A model generated the notes under the pieces. It was not told the DNA's origin. It saw only the letters and a list, made by a program, of their open reading frames with translations, and made no database searches. Positions 1 through 11,000 of a stretch of DNA of 64,000 nucleotides are shown in pieces; position 1 is the first letter of the stretch; the number at the start of each line of letters is the position of its first letter. Origin of the DNA: Onchocerca volvulus (Eukaryota; Nematoda; Chromadorea; Rhabditida; Onchocercidae); the NCBI GenBank assembly GCA_000499405.2, contig HG738138.1, positions 19,755,753-19,819,752 on the forward strand. Direction: 5' to 3'. The translations under genes were made by a program, and so were the position numbers.

Positions 1-107
1 TAGTAATTGAATTTTCTTTTTTTTTTTTATTTTGAGATTGTTAAGGTCAAAATTTTTCGATTGCTTTGATTTGTTAATTGGTTCTAGCTATATTATGCAA
101 TTTTTAG

Positions 108-865
108 CATCATTTATCTCACGTTGAATATTTTGCGACTGTTTTGTTGACTACTTTACTAGAAGAAAACAAATCCCGAAACACTCGAAAATGTTCTCAA
201 CATAAATTAGCGTCAGAAGAAAGCTTAATAAAGAATACTCAAGCAAGTTTTGAATTTGAAAACGAATTTAATGTAAGGCATAAGTAACTTCTCGTTTTCT
301 CTCCTTTTCGCTGTTTTATAATTCTAATTTTATAAATTCAAAGAGTCGATAATTAAGTGAAATCCTAAAAAAGATTTTCAGAAATTGAATCATGAAAGTT
401 ATATAAGATCATTATTAACGATTTGGCAGCCACGCTGTAACCGGAAACAAGAAGTAGAAATTAAGAAGTTCAGAACCAATGTCGGACAACTTCGAGGACT
501 CATACATGCGACCCAAAATGTTTGGTTTGAGATAGCAAGTATGTTCATGCTTCCTTGTGAAAAATATATAAACATTTTTGTAGTAGAAAGATTTTTTTAA
601 TCATTTTTTTTTTTTTAAGTGTTAAAAGATATGATTTTAATTTCCCAGTAAAATCCATGAAGGGTTTCCAGTTTCCAAAGTGCAGTTAAAAAAAAAAAAG
701 TCAAGTTACATGCCTTACTTATTTTTTTTAGCTGGAGCTAACGATATGAAGTCATTAGAACGTTTGCGGACATGGATTATGAAATATAACGATAGCGAAT
801 TCGATAATCTGAGGAAGAGACTGGAAGATTTTTTTTACAAAGAAAACAATTACGATACCGAATAA
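108..865 (+). CDS. 3' end of an unrecognised multi-exon gene (C-terminal 151 aa)
   Basis: Three exons fit together with good splice sites and matching phases: 108-272 (after TTTTTAG), 382-538 (after TTTTCAG, ending at A|GTATGT) and 732-865 (after TTTTTTTAG), with stop TAA at 863-865. Earlier exons lie outside the window, so the N terminus is missing. The encoded tail is charged and probably helical. It contains the stretches [32 protein letters not shown] and, at the end, [19 protein letters not shown] followed by an acidic terminus. I see no signal peptide, membrane segment or known catalytic motif. I do not recognise the family. The exon reading is supported by three open exons in one continuous frame in AT-rich DNA, where chance frames close quickly. 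Confidence 0.65.
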
Positions 866-1809
866 TGATGCTTTTGATGGATATCATTGGTATAATTTTT
901 GTTTTAACTCTTTATATTTTTAAAATATGTTGTTTTGTAGTTCGACAATGTTTGAATCCAATAATAAAATTAAACAATTGGAATTCTAGATATATGATAG
1001 CAGTTTTTTTATCTAAGAAGAAAAAAATAGTTTGGAGTTTTTCGATGTGATATTGACAGTTTTCGCCTTTTCTGAATGTTTTTTATTTTGTTATTTCTTG
1101 GAAAATGCTCAAGTTGTTTTCTACTGTAATGATTTTATTTTGCTAATATTTGAACGGGCCAAATTGTAGCATGATTTCTTCAATGAATTTTTTTCCTCAC
1201 TTTATCTTTACTATAGGCTTATAGTTCTTTGTTAGATGAATAAAATTTTGATCGTCTTTGATCTATACATTCTAATAAGAAACATTTTTACTAATAGTTC
1301 TCTTGATAATTCCCCACAAAACAAATTCAGAAATAGGAGTAGGTAAAACCTGCTAAAAGCTCTGTCTCTTAACTAAATTTTTGTTGTTTACTTCAAAATT
1401 GTGTAGTTATGAAAAAAAAATGGTTTAAATGAGAAATAATAATTAGGAACAGTTCACTTCACTTAACCAATTAGCGTAATAAGCAAAAAGAAAAATATTT
1501 TTCTGGAGTATTTGCGAATTTATCATTCTCAAGTGAAGATTTGATCGTTTGCCGGATGTTGGGAAAAGGGACCTTGTGCTAAAAAAATTCCAATTTTTCC
1601 CGGAAAATCAGCATTGGGAAAAAGATCGTTCTGGAAAACTATAAAAATTCCTGACTTCTCGCTTTTCTGAAAATTATCTGTTGGCACTTAGTGTTCGTCA
1701 GATCTCCATGTTTAATGCTTACTAGATGTATCCGGCCACAATCTACACAAATAAAAATGTAACTGTTAGTTTGTTCAAAACCTTAAATCTACGAAAGTTC
1801 TTAAACACA
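866..1809. other. Intergenic, no gene seen
   Basis: AT-rich sequence between the end of the partial gene and the first Helitron-type repeat. It probably starts with the 3' UTR of the upstream gene. I found no exon with paired splice sites and no RNA gene. Confidence 0.5.
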
Positions 1810-2175
1810 CGCCTTATCTATATAAAAATACGCGCCTATTTGAATGCAAACGTTGTATTTCAAATTAATCGATGAAGTACTTGAAACATTATATAAAAAT
1901 GAACAATGAGGGAAGTAGGCATGGCCAGTAAATTCAGTCCGCTCATGAAGGCGTGGTCAGAAAATTCATCCGCACATTTACTTTTACTGCCACTGATGTG
2001 ACTCGTGAAAAAAAATTGGATATGTCTATATAAAAATGCGCCTATTCGAATGCAAGGTTGTATCAAAATTTGAAAGCAATTGTTGAAGAGTTTTCGGAAA
2101 TTTAAGATTGGTAACGGCGAACATTTGCATTTTTGTTTATACAGATTAGTAGTTTTCAAAAAGTTCGAGCCTTCA
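1810..2175 (+). repeat. Helitron-type non-coding repeat (copy 1)
   Basis: Two related blocks in tandem, each starting with a TCTATATAAAAA-type terminus followed by 'cgcctatt(c/t)gaatgcaa', then a stretch close to 'cgatgaagtacttgaaac'. The block beginning near 2021 ends with 'ttttcggaaatttaagatt' and a 'catttgcatttttgttta' segment. The same modules recur at 13175-13610, 40866-41030 (opposite strand) and 56525-56725. TC-type 5' ends, absence of inverted termini and presence of a Helitron helicase remnant nearby suggest a non-autonomous Helitron family. A minus-strand open frame across 1860-2213 is a by-product of this repeat. Confidence 0.7.
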
Positions 2176-2489
2176 AAGAAAAAAAAAGGGCAAATCAGCT
2201 TTGTTTTTGTCATAAAGATTTATGACTTAAATATTGTTATCAGTAAGATTATCTAAAATCAAAGAGTTATTGAGAGCTCTTACTGCTTTCAATATGCTTT
2301 TTTAGATGTTCGGCTGCAAAAGAAAGATCTATTAAAAATAGATATTGCCTGCTAAAAAAATAGAAATTTTATTGCAGTGGTTAGCTCAAGTGAAGTTGAC
2401 TTTTATTAAATGTAGTTTAGAAGAATGGGGAAGATTTATTGAGAATTTTTGATAGAATTTGATCATCCGGTACAATTAACGTTTTGGAA

Positions 2490-4701
2490 ATGACTTCATT
2501 ATTGACTGGAGAATATTACAGGTTGGTCGATTTAAAAATGAATGCTTCCTAAAGTTGTTTTTTTTTTTCCATCATCCATTGCTATTATCATTGGTAGTTT
2601 TTTTGAGAGAAGAGATTATTTATTGTCACTCAAGAACAATATGTCTAGCAATCAACACAGAAGTTTTTCACCAGAAGCTATCAATCTACTCGCTCATATG
2701 ATGAATGTGACGTTGAACAAAGCTGAAGAGGTTATTCAGTTCTTATTAATATTTGTAATTCTTTGAACTTTTAAATTAAAGACCACAGGAATCTTAGCGA
2801 ATTTAGGTAGCCCATGTATCTCAGATTGATTTCAGAGCTTAATAATGGCTATTTTCATCATCGCTTGCCAGTTAGGTTTGTATTTCCCTTCCAAACTTTG
2901 CCAGCCAACATTAGTACGTCTTCAGATGCATGGGATTTGCGAAGCAACTTTTTTTGGATTACTTCAAATGACGCAATCCAATAAAATCTTCAATTAAACA
3001 GTTACCTTTAGAAATAAATAGACATCACATATCGCTGAAGGTACTTGCCGGTCCGTAGATTAATGCGATATTGACAGGATTTATTATTGATGAACCATTT
3101 CCTTGTTAACATTCTCGAAATTATGTTTTTCCGCTTTCCACATAAAATTACAGTGAAAAAAAGATTGGAGCATGATATGAAAGCAGAAAGTCATAATTTA
3201 TAAAGTCTCTTGATCAATGAATCACTGATCCAATAATCTGATCTTAATAATCTGAATTTTTCAATCATCCCAATTTTTTTCAGTTGTCTCGACGCAATCA
3301 ACTGGCGACTGAAAATCCAAGAGATGAGAGTTCCAAGATGATAGATAACAAAGAATCACCTGAACGTAAGGTTTAAAATATAATTTCAGCAATTAAACAG
3401 TAAATTTTAAATTAAATTTTTTAAAATCACACAACCATTTAACTGAATACCTCCCATTTAGATGGATCATTATCATTTTTAAAACCAATACTTATAAGAA
3501 CCGATGCGTCAGTAGATGAATTACAGGTAAACATCATTTATTTTAATATTCATTTTAATGGAAACTGGAATTTTTTTTTTTTTGATATTACTGATTTTTG
3601 ATCCTAGCCCCTCAAAAGAAACCAGTTTCAATTTTTCCTACATGAGTTTACTAAATATAAGATATTGAATAATTTAACTAAATTTATTTTTTTATTTTTT
3701 TGTAGTTGACTAAATTACTGCACCAATTTCTCACAAAAAAACTGAAAACCAAAATCAAATTAAGTCGAAAATTCGTTTCGTTTTGTTTTGATAAGAATAA
3801 AAAGGGATATTTAGATATTTTGAAATAAGTGAAGTCCAGCATATCTTAGAGTGAGCCAACCCTACATATCTTCGTTATGCTAATATTTATTCTCCAAACA
3901 ATGACAATTACAAGAAGAAATGTTTTGTGACTTAATGTCTACTGAAAACATTGTTTAATTAATAGAGTATTAAATACTTTGAACAGTATAAAGAATTCCA
4001 ATACCTAAAACTTCGTCAATTTTGCATTTTAAAAACTTCAGCCAGTTGCTGCATATGGCAATGGTGTGGATGTGTTCTCGAAAGCTGTCACAACTGGAGA
4101 AAAGGGCAGAATTGATTATGAACCTATTGTCATTATTACTGAATTTCAAAACAACAAAAATTCAAACCCATCTTTTCAGTCTAAATTTTACAAATTCCAT
4201 TTTGAAATTTGGAATGGATTCGTATTTCCTCTAATTTTTCTATCAAAAATTCAGAATCGATCTACATCATTTTCAAGTCCTTAGATATCTACCTATATAC
4301 AGCATTATTTATATAATATTATATCAGATCATCATTTTGAAACATCAAAATTTAGAAGATTCAAATTCCAAAAGAATGCCCAAGTGCCACGTTTAGCTAT
4401 ATGATGAAAGCATGCAAAGATAACAAAGATATTTATGTTCCCGCGAAGGTTACTTCAATTTAATAAACTTGCCCGATGTGATTTAATATATTGTCGCAGC
4501 TTACTTTCTCTAAAAGCATAATTCATTTCAAATAAAGATTAATTACAGATTGCGGTGACTCAAAGAGAAGTAGGTATTGATATTAGTTTCCATCTGGATA
4601 CGCAAATACATCCTGAATTTCCACCACTGTACTTTCGCATTTTTTGCCCGAATTATGAGCCGAAACAAGTGTGGATCAATGGAAAAAAGTGCATTTATTG
4701 A
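2490..4701 (+). CDS. Unrecognised seven-exon gene, about 245 aa
   Basis: Proposed exons, all in continuous phase: 2490-2521, 2598-2730, 3284-3365, 3462-3526, 4042-4221, 4356-4448 and 4549-4701 (stop TGA). The start is the ATG at 2490 (MTSLLTGEYY); an alternative is the in-frame ATG at 2641 (MSSNQHRSF). Exon 2 may end at 2730 (GAG|gttatt) or 2754 (TTT|gtaatt); both keep frame. The N-terminal third is polar. The C-terminal half, with stretches such as DVFSKAVTTGEKGRIDYEP, FKFHFEIWNG-like residues, YVPAK and HPEFPPLYFRIFCPNYEP, alternates hydrophobic and polar residues like a beta-rich globular fold. No signal peptide or membrane helix. I cannot assign a family. It ends 386 bp from the stop of the convergent dopamine receptor gene. 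Confidence 0.65.
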
Positions 4702-5086
4702 TAATATCATTGCTATACATTATTTATCTTCAGAATAAACTCATAATAATTGTAAATCTCAGACGGAATTGTTGATAACTGAGAACAAGCGGTCATTTCT
4801 GATATTTTTGATTAAGAAAATTGCTTTTACATTGCTTTTGCGACTATAAGCAACAAACATATTGTTTCTTTCGTCAATTTATAAGATATCCAAAAAGTGT
4901 GAATTTTGTGGAGCAGAAATATTCACAAACGTTAATTCACAGACATCGTCAAATTACATCCCATTGACTATTATAGCAGATAATAACGATTACGAGCATG
5001 AGAAGGATTCTGATTATTTCCTTCTATTTTGAATTTACAAGTCTTTTCGAATCGAGAACTGAAAAAGAGAAAAAAATTTATGCTTT

Positions 5087-8000
5087 TCAGCCTAAAGAGA
5101 CTAAAGTCATAAACAAAAAGATGACAAATAAAAAAAATAATGAATGTGAACAAACTTTTTCAAGTAAAATACGTTTGAAGGCACGTCGAAATTCTATGTT
5201 GAAAATAGTATAAATGATTGGATTGATGCATGAGTTGATGTAACCAAGCCAAGTTGTATAGAAAAAGGCATAGAAATCAGCTTGACAACTCTTAATATTT
5301 ATCTGAATACATATTGCACTGAGGATATATACCGAAAAAAATGGTACCCAACAAGCCAAAAATATCCCTGAAATTGTAAAACCAATATTTTCATTCATAA
5401 AATTACTCTAATTTAGGTAGATTATTCGTGAAAACTGAGAAATAAATAATAAAAAGTATGCATTAAAATGACTTTTCATAATTTGTTAGAAGGAAATTTG
5501 ATTACTACCCTCGGAATTGCTTTCGCATCAAAACATTGTATGCTGTTCATCTTTCAAATTAAATTATAGAATTTGTTCCGCATTATTAAGTCCCTAGTGT
5601 ATTATTCTCCATTGCTAGAACGCTGACAGAAGCCGAATAGAGCTAATGAAAAGAATTTATGACGTGCCTTTAAAAATGCGAATTGTTCAATTTTATTCAA
5701 TTTATGTTTTATTGCATAATAAATTTTAAAAAAAAATTGGTTTTTTTTCCAACTTCTGATTGCTGTAATGAAAGAAATGAATACCGTAGTGAACAAAATT
5801 TCTAAAGGAAGCTATAGATATAAATAAATAAGCAGAATTCTATTCAATTGAAGTTTCTATTCACAAGAATAGAAAAAAGCGAAAAAAGGAAACCTGCAAT
5901 TGCCTAGCAGTATATATGTATTTAGGAATGCCACTATTATATCATTTAAATCAGAATGTCTTATCCTTAATTACTTAATTACTCATGAATACTGAAAATT
6001 CATGATTTGCAAATAGAAGTACCATACACACCGACAACAATACCCAATGTCTTCGTGGCACGCTTCTCCATCCGTTGAGTCCTGCTACAATGCCTTCCAG
6101 TGAAACTGTTACCACGATTTAATGGTGTTTTGAATATCTTTGAGGTTCGCTCCATAATGAAACTATTTCTACAAATGAATGATACTTAATGTTTACGTAA
6201 ATATTCAGAAATGATAAGAAGAATAAAAAAATATTCTTCATTTCATATTACTCCAATCTTTGAGCAACTTTAAGCAATAGGACAAGTTAAACTTTTGAAA
6301 AGACTCGAAAGTCCTGCTAATGATAAACGATAGAGAGAAGGCAAGTTAGCAAGGAAGGTACTAACTTAACTGAATCACTCGAATTCACAAATGAAAGCTT
6401 TTTTTCTTTACATTTCTTTCGAAAATTCGACAAAATAAAGTATTTTTTCACGGTTTTTCCAAATGCTTTATCAATATCATCAGAATCCTTTTCAATATCT
6501 TCCGTTCCTCGCCACTTGGTCTTTTCGTCTTAAAAACAGTCTTGAATATTGAAAAGTTCATATTCATCAATTTTGTGGACTTAAAAGAAATTTCAATAAT
6601 TGTTCAAAATAATTTGAAGAGTAAAAATCTGGCCCGTTGTTAAGTCTAGTTCTCTTGTACATCAAAATTAAAAAACCAATTGAATCAGTTACCTTTCTTG
6701 GAATTCCACTGCTGTCTATCACATTGCTTTATTTCAGTACTGTTTTCATCGGATGTTAATTTGTCATTAAGAATTTCCATAGCGACAAAATCAGTATTGG
6801 GTTTCAATTGTTCCTGCAAAACAATATTGCCGTTGCTTAGAGTACCATAAGATTTCAACCGTTTTGTCACGTTCTGTAATTTATATGCGTTGAAGAAAAC
6901 GAATTCTTATTATAATTGAAGGAAATCACCTTTACTTTCCCTTGTTGTATATCAACTTCTGTATATTCCTCTGCATTAGCATTAGTGAACAGATATTGTT
7001 CTTGATCTCGATCATCCATCACGTTACTTTTATCCTTGAATAGTTTCAACAGCTTAGGAAGGTTTCTTAAAATTCATCTCTTCTAATACTTCTAATACTA
7101 CAATTAGCCAGTGAGAAACACATAAAAACTCAAATTGTATAAGTTTCATACAATCAAATACTTATCACGTCAGAAATCAGGAATCTCACTTTCAGTGAAA
7201 ATTCATCGGTAGCAGCTACATCGTTTTTTAATTCTTCATGATCTGAAGCACCTTCACTTTGTTTGTTTTCTACAAAACCTTCATTTTATTTCTCAGCTAA
7301 TGAATGATGTATGGAATCCGATATTAAATAAAATATGAGAAATAAAATATGAAACATTTCTGGCGCTAAATCGTTCCATACATTGTTGAACAGAAAAAGT
7401 GTGCAATGCTTGAGAAGACATGAAATTAAAATTTAAGCAAGTGACCGAATAATCACCGGAAATATTCATGTTTTGCAATTCATAAAATTTATAAACTTCT
7501 GGTTGTGGCACATATATCACTGAACTTTCCTTGCTTTTAGAATCATTCTGCAAAAACCTAAAAAATGTTTGTTAATACCTAGTTTTAAAAGATTTCCTAA
7601 TATGAGTAAATTTTTTACCAGTTAGTTTTCATTTCTATTAGACTGAATTTTAATGAAAAAATTTGGAAATATCTATTTTACAAGCACTGATTTTAGTTGA
7701 TAGTAATGCACTATGTTTGTAATTTTAATTTTTACTTCGTCAATTCCTCGGCATTTTAATTATTTTACTAGCACTAAGTTTATTTGCAATTACTTGAGAT
7801 GATCCTGTTGACAACGACATTTCCATCACTTAGAACTTCAAACTCATTTCATTCATCAAAATTCAATTTAATTTTCTCCACACCTTGCTTGTCATAAAGT
7901 TAAAACTATAGTTACCTATCTAATGATTACATACTATACATCTCATATCCCATAGCCTTCAGGCCATTAATCAAATTTTTGTTTCAATCACCATTTCAAG

Positions 8001-11000
8001 GATGAAAGAATGCACTAAATGTTTACAAGCCTCAATTCCTCCGCATCGTTGAATAATGCCTTAATTCATCTTAACTTAATTTTCTCATTCATTTTATCTC
8101 TTAATAGTTTGTCTCAGATAATATTAGCAAACTCCTCTTCGCTCCATTTCTTCATCTTTGAAATTCTGGTCGGATGAATTGTGAGTTATCATGAGATTTA
8201 TTTAATTTCGAATTCCTAACTTCTAACAATGAATAGCAAAGAAGATCAATCTTACTTCTTATTAATTCTGTAAAGTTGAAATTGTGTTAAGCATACAAGC
8301 ATACCGGCTTAAGGTAATTTGTCTGCAGGGACAGGGCAAATTGTTACAATTCAATCTTTGCAACATTTCCATCAGAAATTCTTCACTGCACGATTTTTTT
8401 GCTATAATTTAAGTTAGATTAATGAGTGAAATCTTGATTTTAGTTTTTTTGAATTTGAATTCCTAAACTTTGCTAAACCATCAAAATTTACTCTACTTTT
8501 TGACTTATTAACAGAAATAATTTCTTCGATCCCATTCATGAAAAGAGTTAAAGCTTTAGTGAGTGGAATATGAAATTTTAATTCTGGATTACTTATTATC
8601 TTGTGTTTAAGGATTTATAACATTTTAAGGATTTTTTATAAATTAATTTATTATGTAAGAACAAATGAATCGCATACGAAGATTCATATTTTTAGGATTA
8701 CAATCTCATGATTAGTTTACCTGTATTAGTATTCTGTTCGCTGTCAGAAATATCGCTGTCGTCGATTTTGATCGTTTCAACGTCATCATTCACACTTTTA
8801 TTCACATACATTCCGCTGTCGTCGTATTGTTTAGGTAATTTTCCTATTCCATTTTTGGGATTTTCCTTATCAATATTACGAGAATAAAGTGTAGTTATCT
8901 TTGAAACCGTGGCAAAGGTATCACTGAAAATCCTAATTCACAGATAATAATAATAAATTTTGGAATGATCAAATTAATCCAACGAAAGTATTTTCGACCA
9001 TTCATCGGGATTGTTGATGATGGAAATATATTGGACAAGAATAAACTGCAGATGCCTATGACTACGCATTATCATCTGTATCTCAGCACCTCCTTCCTGA
9101 ATCTCAAGCTATATTTCAAGGAGAATTAGTAACAGTAATTTATTAGAAATATTGCAAGAATTCGCTTAAATTGCTTAACTGATGCGATAGAATTGAAAAT
9201 ATGGGATGGAAAAATCCGACAAAGTACACTTTTGCTTGGAGGGGTTTGTTGGCTGCAGCATAATACGATTCCTTTTGGATACCAACCATTTCATCAGAAT
9301 TCATTACTTACCATTTATCTTTTATTAATAGAGTTTTTGGGACAAAGTCAAAAAATACGTAAATTAATATAATTATTCCGAACAATACTAGGAAAGCATA
9401 CCTCAGTTTTTCCCTTTTCTCTTTGTCCAAATTTAGTTCATTCATGTCAGAATCGACTGTTAATTCCGATCTCGCTATTTCCGCTGTTTTTACTGAAAAA
9501 ATTTCCGATGTCATTTTCAAATATTTGATAATATGAAATACAATTTAAAAAAGAAGCACTTTTTTGATGCAGTCTGGATTTTTAATAATCAAAACACTTG
9601 AGAGTTACTCTAAAAATTGCGTGCTTATTTTGTTTATGCACTCGCTGGAATACAATACTCATAGAATACAATATTCTTTTTTAGTTCTTTTTGGTACAAT
9701 ACAGTTACAGGAAATGATTGATATCCTTTATGCAGAAGAAGATCAGCAGAAAATGGCGGTAAATTAGCAATCATACAAATGTGGAATGGTGACATCGAAG
9801 TAGATAACCGTTGTTCCATGTTTGTCCCATATTGTTCCATGTTCAGGTTGTTCCATATTGCCTTTGCTATTAAAAACATACAAAGCGCACATAAAGATGG
9901 AATACTGTAAATCCATTAAATCGATCAAATCATTTGTAAAGGCAGCGACATGGTAGTTTTTAGAGTGCAACCAGAAAGAAGTGATAGGAATATGGTATTC
10001 CATATCAATAAAATCGTACAGTATTAAATTGGAAAATACATAAGTAACAATGAAACTGTATGGCAAATTCTTTCATTTTCCATACAAGAACGAAGTCCGG
10101 CTGTTGTTCACTTAGCATACATCTAGAAAATGGACTACGCGTTTATTTTACAGCTGCAAATGTGCAACAAATAGCAATGAATCCAACGACTACGTTATGT
10201 CAAAAATTTTCACATTACGCTTTCTTCACATTATGTCAAAATGACGCATTTGCGAAAACACTGTTATATTCCAAAGAGCTCAAGTACTTTACATGATGAT
10301 GTTGCGAGTAGAAAATCATTTGAACGACGCAAAGGAGGAGAACCAGTTGACGGACAACCTGGTATATTCAAACAAAGTACGATAGGCAGATTGTACACCG
10401 TGCATCCTAATCAAGACGAATGCTTCTGTTAGTAAATTTCCTCGGTTCAATCTCCCTCCAGCAATTAAAAATTGTCAATAGTGTTACACATGTTACTTTC
10501 CGCAGTGTATGTCAAGCGTTGAATTTATTGGAGAATGACCGACACTGGGATGTATACATTAATATGCATGCAACACGTCACATCAAAATTAAATTCGTAC
10601 ATTGTTTAGAGTCATATTGACCGCCTGCCCTCTTTCATCTCCAACAAAGTTATGGGAAAAACATAAATCATAAATGGCGGAAGATATTCTCCATCGAATA
10701 CGCACCGAAAATTCAAATATGATTTCACAGCAGAAATCTAAAACGAAGCGTCGATAATGATTGAAGACTTGTGCTTATAAATCGCGAAAAAAGTTCTCAA
10801 TCAATTGGGAATGCCATCACCGAATTGATCTGCTGTTGTTTCGTTCGATGTCGAATTGCGTCGCGAACAAAATCACAACACGACTGATCTTTTGTCATAT
10901 GTCCAATCAAATATTCCTAAGCTAGCGTTTGAGCAAAAAGGCATTTACGATCAAATGATGTAAATTGTCAATAAGGGAGTTGGAGAAATGTTCTTTTTAG

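Noticed and set aside
1860..2213. Minus-strand open frame of 117 codons
   Set aside because: It lies entirely over the Helitron-type repeat and is not kept in the other copies.
9634..10066. Minus-strand open frames of 81 and 100 codons
   Set aside because: They overlap plus-strand Helitron Rep remains and have no splice sites or family resemblance.
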